Source: CAYSQW01 sp964433135
GTDB taxonomy: Bacteria; Acidobacteriota; Aminicenantia; Aminicenantales; Aminicenantaceae
NCBI GenBank assembly: GCA_964433135.1
Contig: CAYSQW010000047.1
Span: forward strand, 1-27,976
Direction: 5' to 3'
Length of the DNA stretch: 27,976 nt
Shown here: positions 1 through 7,380 of the stretch, one piece after another
How the letters are laid out: the number at the start of each line of letters is the position of its first letter
Position numbering within the stretch: position 1 is the stretch's first letter
Notes under the pieces: model-generated
What the model was told of the DNA's origin: nothing
What the model saw: only the letters and a program-made list of their open reading frames with translations
The model's database searches: none
Translations under genes and position numbers: made by a program

Positions 1-239
1 CGTTAAAAATCGCGTCTAAACGACGATCTCACACCACCGTTCCTTCCGACCCGCCGCCGACCCACCTCGCCCTGATATTCAGGAACAAACCATACTCAGG
101 ACCCAGCATGTGCCTGGATGAGCCACGGAGCAAGATTGCCGCGGTGACAAGGAAGCGGCTCGTGAGGCGTACTAAGGTACGCCGATCGGGCCGCAACGAA
201 GTTAACGTGGTGAGATTGCTTCGCCCGAAGGGTGGAAAA
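1..239. other. Non-coding stretch with strong hairpin, possible dispersed repeat
   Basis: I recognise no gene in the first 239 bases. The stretch holds a strong hairpin at 155-194. It also has an imperfect inverted pair near its ends: GATCTCACACCACCGTT around 24-40 against AACGTGGTGAGATTG around 202-216, which match as reverse complements with small gaps. A 45-codon frame at 108-245 (+) is open, but it has no convincing Shine-Dalgarno and an Arg/Lys-rich composition without domain features. The stretch lies downstream of thyX and beyond its terminator, so it is probably intergenic. It may be a multicopy palindromic element or a structured RNA; that is inference only. Confidence 0.4.
155..194. 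repeat. Two-part hairpin / inverted repeat
   Basis: The inner stem GGCGTAC (166-172) pairs perfectly with GTACGCC (177-183) around a TAAG loop. The outer arms at 155-162 and 187-194 pair over 8 bp with one T-G wobble, leaving a 3x3 internal loop. No T-run follows on either strand, so it does not look like an intrinsic terminator. It could be a REP-like palindrome or part of a structured RNA. Confidence 0.6.
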
Positions 240-295
240 GGCTGATGATATAAAAATCCTATTCCATCGGAGGTTTTCTTTTTACTTCATCAGCC
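240..295 (-). terminator. Likely intrinsic terminator of thyX
   Basis: GGCTGATGA at 240-248 is the exact reverse complement of TCATCAGCC at 287-295. A second nested stem (AAAACCT against AGGATTTT on the minus strand) lies inside the loop. Reading away from thyX, the outer stem is followed by TTTT. The position, 22 nt past the thyX stop, fits transcription termination. A further small hairpin, AGCCAT-TTCC-ATGGCT, sits at 292-307. Confidence 0.5.
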
Positions 296-304
296 ATTTC
301 CATG

Positions 305-324
305 GCTCATTCAGGCTCATTCAG
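305..324. repeat. Tandem 10-bp duplication across the thyX stop
   Basis: GCTCATTCAG occurs twice back to back (305-314 and 315-324). The repeat spans the thyX TGA stop at 317-319, so the second copy lies in the 3' end of the coding region. It looks like a local slippage duplication with no obvious function. Confidence 0.6.
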
Positions 325-1795
325 GGGGGAGGAGTTTGGGGAGTTTGCCGTAGACTTTCTCATAAACCTCCGGATACGCATCCTTCCCTCCCAACAGCAT
401 ATGGGTCAGAGGCATGGCCTCTTTCGCCAGACGGCTCATCTCGGCGGCGATACACCGGATATCCCACTGCGCGGTAGCGTCTTCACGCAGACGGGAAATA
501 TGATACAACTCGCGCGCATTCACCTTCAGCAGCACCCGTCGCCGATGGGCATTGGTCAGCACATAGTCCGCCGCTTCCTCCATCTTGGACCGCAGCCGGG
601 AATAGACATCGTTTGTCCGCACGATCATGCGCCTGAAATCATCTTCGGCGCCGATTTCACGGACCGACGGCGGCACCGTCACATCCAGGTTCGGATCGTA
701 AGGCTGGGTGGTAATCGTTGCCATTCGATGACGCTTCAATTGAGCGAAGCAGGTGGCGGAGATCACGAGCTCGAAGGTAAGGTCGGGATATTCGAATTCC
801 CTCAGGGTTCCATCATAGAATTCCATCCGGCGGCAGGCGGTTTTCACCAAATCGGTTTTTTCGGCTAGCGACAATTTTTCCGCGGCGCGACGGCACGCCG
901 CATAGGAGCGACCGGACACCGTATGCAGCAGGGCGGAGATTAAAAGAACATCGCCATCAGCCGATTTTCCGACGAGGCTCACCGGTCGGCACGCGTTCGG
1001 CGCTATGGAATCCACATGCACAGCGGCCACCCGGCCTAAAGCCGGGTAGGTTTCCCCGTCATACGCATTGGATTCGGTAAAAAGAATGATGGAAGGAGCG
1101 ACTTCCTTGGCAAGTTCGTACATCCGCTGTTGAAGTCCTCTGAGCTCATCCAGGTTCCGGGAGGCGAACCTCCTGATAAGAAATTCCAGGTTGCGGGCGT
1201 TGATGGTCAACCCGAGTTGGCCCTCGGTGGCCAGGCTGACGATATAACGGGCGTCTTCCTTGGCCCAACCGTTCAATGTGGTGCGGTTCCGGGCTTCTTC
1301 CATCATTTCAGGGTGCCCCTCAAAGAAATAAGGTTTCAGTTTTCGATACAATTCATGATAGAGCGCATTCTGCTCCGCAATGATGCTCGTGAAACTCTCC
1401 ACCTGACCGGCACGGATCACTTCCGCTGGAATTACGAAATCATCCTTCAATTTGATATAACGCTGAGATTTCTCTGTATAAGAGCACAGCCGGAATTTTT
1501 CCAACTCCTCAATAGCCCGTCGACTGATCCCTATGATGTCGAAGTTGAAAACGGCGTGCTCCGCTACGGAATGGTGCCCCATCTTGAAGATAATCGCCCG
1601 GTTGGAGCGGCGGGCTTTTTCCACTTCGCCGCGCGCCACGGCCCGCAGTTCATCAACGGATTGGGGATGACGGGATATGCGCGCATAGGCGGCGGACAGC
1701 GTTTCCGGCGTCACGTCCGCGCGCGGAGGACAGCGTTCTTTCAATTCATTGAGAACTGTCGTGTCGATATTATAGCCCGAGAGGATAATGCGCAT
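317..1795 (-). CDS. thyX: Flavin-dependent thymidylate synthase, double-length (tandem ThyX domains)
   Basis: ThyX converts dUMP to dTMP using methylenetetrahydrofolate, FAD and NAD(P)H. At 492 aa the protein is about twice a classical ThyX (about 220-250 aa) and close to the tandem form known from Chlamydia. The N-terminal half has the HHSVAEH motif (74-80) and a substrate loop KFRLCSYTEKSQRY (100-113), which keeps SQRY but has lost the RHR triplet. The C-terminal half has RHR (355-357) in KRHRMATITTQPYD, but not the SQRY part, and ends with a typical NARELYHISRLR segment (426-436). The halves are therefore complementary. A TTGACT/TATTGT promoter places the ATG about 3 nt after the predicted transcription start, and no clear Shine-Dalgarno is seen. 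The upstream htrA terminator makes the gene monocistronic. The family call is secure; in vivo activity is inferred. Confidence 0.9.
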   Translation of the reverse strand: MRIILSGYNIDTTVLNELKERCPPRADVTPETLSAAYARISRHPQSVDELRAVARGEVEKARRSNRAIIFKMGHHSVAEHAVFNFDIIGISRRAIEELEKFRLCSYTEKSQRYIKLKDDFVIPAEVIRAGQVESFTSIIAEQNALYHELYRKLKPYFFEGHPEMMEEARNRTTLNGWAKEDARYIVSLATEGQLGLTINARNLEFLIRRFASRNLDELRGLQQRMYELAKEVAPSIILFTESNAYDGETYPALGRVAAVHVDSIAPNACRPVSLVGKSADGDVLLISALLHTVSGRSYAACRRAAEKLSLAEKTDLVKTACRRMEFYDGTLREFEYPDLTFELVISATCFAQLKRHRMATITTQPYDPNLDVTVPPSVREIGAEDDFRRMIVRTNDVYSRLRSKMEEAADYVLTNAHRRRVLLKVNARELYHISRLREDATAQWDIRCIAAEMSRLAKEAMPLTHMLLGGKDAYPEVYEKVYGKLPKLLPPE

Positions 1796-1804
1796 AATGG
1801 CCCT

Positions 1805-1833
1805 ACAATAAAAAGCCCGCTGAAAAAAGTCAA
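1805..1833 (-). promoter_or_regulatory. thyX promoter (near-leaderless)
   Basis: On the minus strand TTGACT (1833-1828) is followed by 17 nt and TATTGT (1810-1805). Transcription would start near 1798, only about 3 nt before the thyX ATG at 1795. The promoter overlaps the htrA terminator. Confidence 0.5.
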
Positions 1834-1848
1834 ACGGATTCAGCCGGC
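1810..1848 (-). terminator. Intrinsic terminator of htrA
   Basis: On the minus strand the arm 1848-1839 pairs with 1824-1815: nine base pairs with one G-G mismatch, starting GCCGGCTGAA and ending TTCAGCGGGC. TTTTT (1814-1810) follows directly. This is a textbook terminator just past the htrA stop at 1857. Confidence 0.8.
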
Positions 1849-1856
1849 GGCGAGAA

Positions 1857-2903
1857 TTAATCCACGCTCACCAGACGTATTTTCAGTGTTCGCTTCTTAT
1901 CGCCACGTTTTACCGTCAGCATCACGGAATCTCCGATCCGATAATTTTCGAGTGTATTGTAAAGATCATCGTAGGAAGACACTTCGGCGCCGTCGACGGC
2001 GATGATGACATCGCGCAAAAACCACCGCCCCTGTCGGTCACGCTCCAATCCCCTGAGGCCGAGCCGGTAAGCCCCGCTGTTGCGCGGGACTTCCATGATC
2101 ACCGCCCCTTCGATCCCCAGACGGCGCGCATAGCGGTCGACCAACAGCGAGACGCCGAGACCGGGACGAATGACGCGGCCGTACTGGATGATTTCCGGAA
2201 CGATCTTGCTGATCGTATCCACCGGGACGGCGAATCCGATGCCGCTGCTGGATCCGGTCCGGGAGTAGATCATGGTGTTCATGCCGATTAGCTCTCCGGA
2301 AGAGTTGAGCAGAGGACCTCCGGAATTTCCCGGATTGATCGAGGCATCGGTCTGGATCATATCCCGGATGGTGACATCTCCCGCTCCCAGGATCTTTCGT
2401 CCCAGAGCACTGACGATACCGCAGGTCACGGTATGGTCGAATCCAAAAGGATTGCCGACGGCGACGACCTTCTGTCCCACCTGAAGATCCCGCGAACGGC
2501 CCGCCCGGACCGGAGACAAACCGCTCAGATCCCCTTCGAGCTTGAGGACGGCGATATCCTTTTTTTCTTCCTTGCCCACCAAACGAGCCCGGCGCTGTTC
2601 CTGCGAAGGGAGAGTTACGCTGAACAGGTCCCCGTCTTCAATAACGTGATAATTCGTCACGACATGCCCGTTTTCATCCCAGATAAAACCGGAGCCGCTG
2701 CCTTTCGTCACCTGCTCATCAAACAGAAAAAAATCCCGTACATACTGGATGTTGGTGATGAACACCACCGAGTTTTTGATTTTGCGGACCACCTCGATGG
2801 TGTTCCGCTCATCTTCGGACAGCTGGCCTCTGAGATCTCCCGCAGCGAATCCCAACAGCAGTGCCGAAACACCCAGCCATATCCGCCAATCCGGCAGCCT
2901 CAT
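1857..2903 (-). CDS. HtrA/DegP-family periplasmic serine protease, one PDZ domain
   Basis: This is a trypsin-like S1C protease of 348 aa from the chosen start, expected to be exported and to degrade or refold damaged envelope proteins. The ATG at 2903 is chosen because GGGAGGTGATC lies just before it and because the protein then begins with a signal peptide or anchor (MRLPDWRIWLGVSALLLGF). An upstream in-frame ATG at 2951 has no ribosome-binding site. Catalytic motifs are visible: His in NYHVIEDG, Asp in KKDIAVLKLEG and Ser in GNSGGPL. A single PDZ domain follows, covering about the last 100 residues. The size fits DegS or short HtrA proteases rather than two-PDZ DegP. The gene is flanked by terminators, so it is probably transcribed alone. 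Confidence 0.92.
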   Translation of the reverse strand: MRLPDWRIWLGVSALLLGFAAGDLRGQLSEDERNTIEVVRKIKNSVVFITNIQYVRDFFLFDEQVTKGSGSGFIWDENGHVVTNYHVIEDGDLFSVTLPSQEQRRARLVGKEEKKDIAVLKLEGDLSGLSPVRAGRSRDLQVGQKVVAVGNPFGFDHTVTCGIVSALGRKILGAGDVTIRDMIQTDASINPGNSGGPLLNSSGELIGMNTMIYSRTGSSSGIGFAVPVDTISKIVPEIIQYGRVIRPGLGVSLLVDRYARRLGIEGAVIMEVPRNSGAYRLGLRGLERDRQGRWFLRDVIIAVDGAEVSSYDDLYNTLENYRIGDSVMLTVKRGDKKRTLKIRLVSVD

Positions 2904-2934
2904 GATCACCTCCCTGTAATATGGATCGTTTGAT

Positions 2935-2943
2935 ATCTTAGCA
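2935..2943 (-). promoter_or_regulatory. Possible extended -10 element for htrA
   Basis: The minus strand reads TGCTAAGAT, a TGn extended -10 with TAAGAT, about 32 nt before the htrA ATG. No convincing -35 hexamer lies at the right distance, so this is tentative. Confidence 0.35.
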
Positions 2944-2987
2944 TATCTCAACCCATAAAATCTCGGCTTCTTAGGGGCTTGCCAAGG

Positions 2988-3016
2988 AAAAAGGGGAGAG
3001 AAGATGTCCCCCCCCC
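2988..3016 (-). terminator. Intrinsic terminator of rtcB
   Basis: Downstream of the rtcB stop (3019) the minus strand has a run of nine G, then TCCCC, then TTTTT. GGGGA pairs with TCCCC around a loop of about nine bases and is followed by the T-run, a G-tract variant of an intrinsic terminator. Confidence 0.6.
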
Positions 3017-3018
3017 AA

Positions 3019-4440
3019 TCAGCCTTTCATAACGGCCAGCGGAACAAGCCGGGCCACCAATTTCCCGATCCCCGCTTCATGAGAAACGCGAACCACTTCA
3101 TCGACATCTTTATAGACCTGAGACGCTTCCTCAGCGACTCCTTTCCAACCGGCGGATTTAAGCAGAATGCCCCGGTTCCCCATTTCCTGTTTGATCTGTT
3201 CCCCCCTGAATCGGCGGCGGGCTTCATGGCGAGACATCACTCGGCCGGCACCGTGAGCCGTGGAACCGAAACTCCGCTCTTCCGCCTCCCGGGTCCCGGA
3301 AAGAACATAGGATGCGGTTCCCATGCTGCCGGGGATCAGGACCGGCTGACCGGCATCGCGGTAAACAGCCGGTATCTCCTTTCTTCCGGGGCCGAAGCTT
3401 CGCGTCGCCCCTTTGCGATGGATACAAACCGTTCGCTCCCGGTCGAGGACACGGTGTTTCTCAAACTTGGCCACGTTATGACATACATCATAGACCTGAT
3501 CCATGCCTTCCGTTTTTCCCATTATCCGCCTGAACACGTCCCGCACGCCATGAGCGATCATTTGCCGGTTGGCAAACGCAAAATTCACGGCCGAGGCCAT
3601 AGCGCGGAAATATTTCCTGCCCAGCGGCGAATGAAGAGGAGCATGGATCAACTGTCGGTCGGGAAGGTCCTTGAATCCGAATTCGTTCTCCATGGCGCGG
3701 ATATAATCGGAGGCCACCTGATGCCCCAGTCCCCGACTTCCGCAGTGAATCATCACCAAAACCTGTCCCGGTGAATGGATTCCGAAAGCGAGAGCGGTAT
3801 CCGGGGCAAAAATCGATTCCACTTTCTGGATTTCCAGAAAGTGATTGCCCGCGCCCAACGAGCCCAGCTGCGGGATGCCCCGCTCCACGGCTCTGGAGGA
3901 AAGACACCCGGGATCCGCTCCGGAAAAACATCCGTATTCTTCGGTTCGCTGCAGATCGGCCTCTTTTCCATAGCCATTGGCCACCGCCCAGCGAGCTCCA
4001 TTAACACAGACATCCTCCAGCGCTTTTCTCCCGATGCGGGCACGGCCTCCTTTGCCCACTCCCGCAGGGATGTCCTGAAAAATCCCATCCATCAGCGCGG
4101 GCAGTTTATCCCGGACTTCATCAGCATCGTACTCGGTCTTCAACAAACGCACGCCGCAGTTGATATCATATCCCACTCCTCCGGGGGAAATGACTCCGTT
4201 TTCCTTATCGAATACCGCCACGCCGCCGATAGGAAATCCGTAGCCTTGATGTCCGTCAGGCATGACGACGGCTTTTTCTAATATCCCCGGAAGGCAGGCG
4301 ACATTTTGTGCTTGTGTGAGCGTCATATCGCGCCGGACACCGGCAAGAAGACATTCCGAGGCATAGACGATCACCGGCACCCGCATGTTCCCCGAGACGG
4401 AAATTTCCCATTCAACCTTTCCCGTGCGTTTGATTTCCAT
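3019..4440 (-). CDS. rtcB: RtcB tRNA-splicing/RNA-repair ligase
   Basis: RtcB joins RNA 2',3'-cyclic phosphate (or 3'-phosphate) ends to 5'-OH ends, using GTP and Mn2+. The 473-aa protein has the family length and landmarks: DGHQGYGFPIGG (62-73), GVGYDINCGVRLL (88-100) with the metal-binding Asp and Cys, the GNHFLE segment, HCGSRGLGHQ, and near the C-terminus GSTAHGAGRVMSR, carrying the histidine that is guanylylated in this family. The start at 4440 follows GGGAGGAAGC, a good ribosome-binding site. It lies 12 nt after the archease gene, its known activating partner, so the two are co-transcribed. In bacteria this pair serves RNA repair rather than intron splicing; the substrate is not visible from sequence. 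Confidence 0.96.
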   Translation of the reverse strand: MEIKRTGKVEWEISVSGNMRVPVIVYASECLLAGVRRDMTLTQAQNVACLPGILEKAVVMPDGHQGYGFPIGGVAVFDKENGVISPGGVGYDINCGVRLLKTEYDADEVRDKLPALMDGIFQDIPAGVGKGGRARIGRKALEDVCVNGARWAVANGYGKEADLQRTEEYGCFSGADPGCLSSRAVERGIPQLGSLGAGNHFLEIQKVESIFAPDTALAFGIHSPGQVLVMIHCGSRGLGHQVASDYIRAMENEFGFKDLPDRQLIHAPLHSPLGRKYFRAMASAVNFAFANRQMIAHGVRDVFRRIMGKTEGMDQVYDVCHNVAKFEKHRVLDRERTVCIHRKGATRSFGPGRKEIPAVYRDAGQPVLIPGSMGTASYVLSGTREAEERSFGSTAHGAGRVMSRHEARRRFRGEQIKQEMGNRGILLKSAGWKGVAEEASQVYKDVDEVVRVSHEAGIGKLVARLVPLAVMKG

Positions 4441-4452
4441 GCTTCCTCCCGT

Positions 4453-4887
4453 TCAAAGATCCACGACGACCTGAATCCGGAATTGCCCGTTATGTTCGAT
4501 CTTCATCTCATTATAAGTAACCGCTTTGACATCACCATAGGTCGGCACGCTCTCGGAATAGGTTTGCCCACGGAAAAACGCCCGCAGAATGCAGATGCTT
4601 TTCTTCCGGTCGATCCGAATGCCGTCCACTTGCGACAGCAGGAAACTTTTTGCGTCCCGCAAAAAGAGGATCTCTTCGAGAAACGCCACCAAAAGCTGTT
4701 TCTCATCCCGCCCTGTCACCTTCACCCCGTATTCAATCCGGCTCTCGACGACTTTACGATCCCACATCAAAGAGATCAAAGCCAAGGCGGCGCTTTCAAA
4801 GGCTTGTTCCAGGGTATCTCCGAACGCTTCGAATTTGGCATCTGAAATGTGGTCTTCAAAACGATATTTTCGCATTTCCGCCTTCAT
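4453..4887 (-). CDS. Archease, RtcB cofactor protein
   Basis: Archease speeds RtcB guanylylation and allows multiple turnover. The 144-aa product has the family pattern: an N-terminal FEDHISDAKFEAFG segment matching the archease DHTADxG metal-site region, a central helical part, and a C-terminal YNEMKIEHNGQFRIQVVVDL strand region ending in the conserved acidic position. Two starts are possible, 4887 (MKAEM) and 4875 (MRKYRF); the second matches usual archease N-termini better. A run of seven G lies immediately before the first ATG and may act as a poor Shine-Dalgarno. The gene precedes rtcB by 12 nt and has its own promoter at 4918-4946. Confidence 0.93.
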   Translation of the reverse strand: MKAEMRKYRFEDHISDAKFEAFGDTLEQAFESAALALISLMWDRKVVESRIEYGVKVTGRDEKQLLVAFLEEILFLRDAKSFLLSQVDGIRIDRKKSICILRAFFRGQTYSESVPTYGDVKAVTYNEMKIEHNGQFRIQVVVDL

Positions 4888-5098
4888 TCCCCCCCGGCGT
4901 CAGACCGTTCATCAGTATATATAAACGCTGCGGACAAAAACTACAAGTCATCCGTAAGGTTACATTCCATCCGTTGTTCGAATTTATCCCCCCCAGGGAA
5001 AGACCTGATTCACCTGATGAGGCCCCGGCGAAAAAACCGCAGACGGAAAGGCTTTTTAAGCGACTTTTCATGCATGAGGAATCCGAACGGCGGCCTTC
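4888..5098 (-). other. Intergenic gap between the radical SAM gene and archease
   Basis: These 211 bases carry the archease promoter at 4918-4946 and two runs of seven C on the plus strand (4889-4895 and 4988-4994). I see no gene. On the minus strand a short CCGTCTGCGG with a following T6 run lies near 5030-5045, but its three-base stem is too weak to call a terminator. Confidence 0.5.
4918..4946 (-). promoter_or_regulatory. archease-rtcB promoter
   Basis: The minus strand has TTGTAG (4946-4941), a 17-nt spacer and TATATA (4923-4918). Transcription would begin near 4911, about 24 nt before the archease ATG. Confidence 0.6.
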
Positions 5099-6109
5099 CT
5101 AAAAAACACCGGCGATATTTGCACCGCAGGCGGGACATCGGGAATCGACGATATCGATCGCGGTGGAAGAAAACCCCCGCCGGAGAATGAGAGGCCGGCC
5201 GCATTCCGAACAGAGGGTGTCTTCGGATTCTCCGGGAACATTCCCGATATAGACGTGGCGAAGTCCGCCTCTGTTCCCCGTTTGATATGCCCGCCGCAGC
5301 GTTTCCACCGGCGTAGGCGTAATATCCCTCACCTCATAATCCGGATGGAAACGGCTGATATGCCAGGGGATGCAGGGATCGACGCCCGCAATAAAATCAA
5401 CGATCTTCTCCAGCTCTCCATCGGAATCATTGACCCCCGGCAGGATCAATGTCGTCACTTCCACCCAGATGCCCATCTCCTTCATCAGCCGGATGGATTC
5501 CAGCACCGGCGCCAATCGTCCCCGGCAGATATCCCGATAGAAATCATCCCGAAAAGACTTCAAATCCACATTGCAGGCATCGAGATACGGCTCTATGGTC
5601 CGCAGCGCTTCGGCCGTCATGAATCCGTTGGTAACGAATACATTTCCCAACCCCCGGTCGTGCGCGATACGCGCGGTATCGTAAGCAAACTCAAAAAACA
5701 CCGTCGGTTCGGTATAGGTATAAGCGATACTCCGACAGCCCCGGCTGACCGCGGCCTCCACAATCTCCTGAGGGGAAATCGACCGCTCCCCGGTTCCTAT
5801 GCCCTTCCGTCCATTCTCCTGGGAAATCCGCCAGTTTTGACAGAAAGCACAGTGAAAATTGCATCCGATCGTGGCGATCGAAAAGGAAGCGGTTCCGGGA
5901 AGATAATGGTAGAGAGGTTTTTTTTCGATAGGATCGACATGCGCCGCAATCACTTCTCCGTAAACATGGGTTTGAAGCACTCCATCCCGGTTTTCGCGCA
6001 CGCCGCATTTCCCAAATTCATTGGGATCGAGACGGCATCGATGGGCGCAGAGCCGACAGGAAACACGGTTTCCCGGCAGCGGTTTGAAAAGCATCGCCGG
6101 TTTGATCAT
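5099..6109 (-). CDS. amrS: AmmeMemoRadiSam-system radical SAM enzyme (AmrS/PflA-like)
   Basis: The 336-aa protein is a radical SAM enzyme of the pyruvate formate-lyase-activase-like group usually linked to the AMMECR1 and Memo proteins. The catalytic cluster motif CNFHCAFC is at 83-90. An N-terminal cysteine set (C18, C21, C25, C35) precedes it, and a C-terminal zinc-ribbon-like tail has CSEC and CPAC. Both extra cysteine regions are typical of AmrS and not of plain PflA. The gene overlaps the VOC gene by ATGA and has a weak ribosome-binding site, so it is probably translationally coupled. AMMECR1 and Memo are not in this window. Its reaction is not established; a role in RNA or protein modification can only be guessed. 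Confidence 0.88.
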   Translation of the reverse strand: MIKPAMLFKPLPGNRVSCRLCAHRCRLDPNEFGKCGVRENRDGVLQTHVYGEVIAAHVDPIEKKPLYHYLPGTASFSIATIGCNFHCAFCQNWRISQENGRKGIGTGERSISPQEIVEAAVSRGCRSIAYTYTEPTVFFEFAYDTARIAHDRGLGNVFVTNGFMTAEALRTIEPYLDACNVDLKSFRDDFYRDICRGRLAPVLESIRLMKEMGIWVEVTTLILPGVNDSDGELEKIVDFIAGVDPCIPWHISRFHPDYEVRDITPTPVETLRRAYQTGNRGGLRHVYIGNVPGESEDTLCSECGRPLILRRGFSSTAIDIVDSRCPACGANIAGVF

Positions 6110-6519
6110 GGGGTTTGTTTTCGCTCGAATATCTCGATTCGGTTCCCTTCGGGATCGAGGACAAAATAAATGATATGGCCCTTCCCTTCGGCTTCTATCA
6201 GGGGCACGGAATGGCGCTTGAGTTTCCGGATGAAGGACATCTTATCATCCACTTCCAGCCCCCAGTGATTGATCCCGACAACGCATCCCTTTCCGCGAGG
6301 GACGATCTTGGTTTGAAAATCAAAGATTTCCAGCACAAGGCGCCCGAAGCGCAGCTTGATCAAACGACAGGCGGCATCAATACCGAAGATGCGCTCCATC
6401 AAGGCCGAAGGTATGTTTTTCTCTCCCTCTCGAACGAATCCGATCTTTTCCGTATAGAAACGGACCAGGCTCTCCGGCTCCGCCGACGTCACTCCGATAT
6501 GATTACACGTGCTTTCCAT
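6106..6519 (-). CDS. VOC-superfamily (glyoxalase/bleomycin-resistance fold) protein
   Basis: This 137-aa single vicinal-oxygen-chelate protein begins CNHIGVTSAEPESLVRFY and ends with a GNRIEIFE segment. Candidate metal ligands are His in CNHIG, His in INHWGLEV and Glu in RIEIFE. The start at 6519 is chosen over 6534 because AAAGGAAATTCA lies directly before it. The family includes glyoxalase I, dioxygenases and epimerases, and the substrate cannot be told from sequence. It is the first gene of a transcript with its own promoter and a hairpin at the mRNA 5' end, and it is coupled by a four-base overlap to the radical SAM gene, so the two products may act in one pathway. Confidence 0.85.
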   Translation of the reverse strand: MESTCNHIGVTSAEPESLVRFYTEKIGFVREGEKNIPSALMERIFGIDAACRLIKLRFGRLVLEIFDFQTKIVPRGKGCVVGINHWGLEVDDKMSFIRKLKRHSVPLIEAEGKGHIIYFVLDPEGNRIEIFERKQTP

Positions 6520-6541
6520 TGAATTTCCTTTCATCTTATCC

Positions 6542-6560
6542 CGGTTCCGAAACGGAACCG
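6542..6560. promoter_or_regulatory. 8-bp perfect palindrome at the 5' end of the VOC transcript
   Basis: CGGTTCCG (6542-6549) and CGGAACCG (6553-6560) are perfect inverted copies separated by three bases. With the predicted start near 6564, the palindrome covers about +4 to +22. It would form a hairpin at the 5' end of the mRNA or serve as a repressor operator. Confidence 0.6.
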
Positions 6561-6570
6561 CTCTTCTCTA

Positions 6571-6599
6571 TTTATAGCCCCCCGCAGGCAAAGATACAA
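6571..6599 (-). promoter_or_regulatory. Promoter of VOC-amrS operon
   Basis: On the minus strand TTGTAT (6599-6594) is followed by a 17-nt spacer and TATAAA (6576-6571). The predicted start is near 6564, giving a leader of about 45 nt before the VOC ATG at 6519. Confidence 0.65.
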
Positions 6600-6678
6600 G
6601 CATCCCTCGAAAAAACACCATCCGAGGAGAAGGGCGGAATTCAGAGCGGAGAGGTATAGGATTAGGTGCCTTGGGAGG

Positions 6679-7323
6679 CTACCGCGTTTTTTCTTTTTCG
6701 AGCCGATCCGGAAAAGGACAGAAGCGGCGGACGACACAGCGGGGACAATCCGGTTTGCGCGCACGGCAGACGGCGCGCCCATGATCGACCAGAATATGAT
6801 TGAAATCCAGCCATTCCGATCTCGGAACGACCGCCAGCAAGTCCCGCTCGATCTTGTTCGGGTCCTTCTCAAGAGACAGCCCCATCCTCCCGGCCAGTCG
6901 CTTGACATGCGTATCGACGGCGATCCCCTCCGCTTTTCCGAAACCGTCGCAGAGGATGATATTCGCCGTTTTTCGGGCGACTCCCGGAAGAGTCAGCAGC
7001 TCCTCCATCGTGTCGGGTACGCGTCCCTGGAAATCCTTAACGATCCGGCCCGCGGCGGCGATGATGTTGCGGGCCTTATTCCTATAGAATCCCGTCGACC
7101 GGATCTCTTCTTCCAGCTCCTCGGTTCGAGCCCGGGCGAAGTCCTGAACCCGGGGATATTTTGCGAACAACACTGGAGTAACCATATTAACACGTTTATC
7201 GGTACATTGAGCCGATAGAATCGTCGCCACCATGATCTGAAGCGGATTCTCAAACTTCAGGGCAGTGCGGCTTTGAGGATATTCTTTTTTGAGAGCTTTT
7301 ATTATTGTCTCGACTTGACTCAT
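6679..7323 (-). CDS. nth: Endonuclease III (DNA glycosylase/AP lyase)
   Basis: Nth removes oxidised pyrimidines and cleaves abasic sites in base-excision repair. At 214 aa it has the family size. The helix-hairpin-helix LPGVARKTAN (112-121) carries the catalytic Lys118, and VDTHVKRL supplies Asp137. The [4Fe-4S] ligands are C186, C193, C196 and C202 in the C-X6-C-X2-C-X5-C pattern. The ATG at 7323 follows AGAGGAAA. The gene is the last of the Fe-S gene string (nfu-nifS-iscU-nadA-nth), 57 nt after nadA. Its cluster dependence makes the placement sensible. Confidence 0.97.
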   Translation of the reverse strand: MSQVETIIKALKKEYPQSRTALKFENPLQIMVATILSAQCTDKRVNMVTPVLFAKYPRVQDFARARTEELEEEIRSTGFYRNKARNIIAAAGRIVKDFQGRVPDTMEELLTLPGVARKTANIILCDGFGKAEGIAVDTHVKRLAGRMGLSLEKDPNKIERDLLAVVPRSEWLDFNHILVDHGRAVCRARKPDCPRCVVRRFCPFPDRLEKEKTR

Positions 7324-7380
7324 TTTCCTCTTCTTTCGACAAGACGGACCGGCGAGCGGGTTGGAACCGAGAAAATACGT

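Noticed and set aside
108..245. 45-codon frame on the plus strand in the first non-coding block
   Set aside because: No ribosome-binding site, low-complexity basic composition, and it overlaps the strong hairpin.
5255..6169. 304-codon open frame on the plus strand
   Set aside because: It is antisense to the radical SAM gene, whose cysteine motifs are intact.
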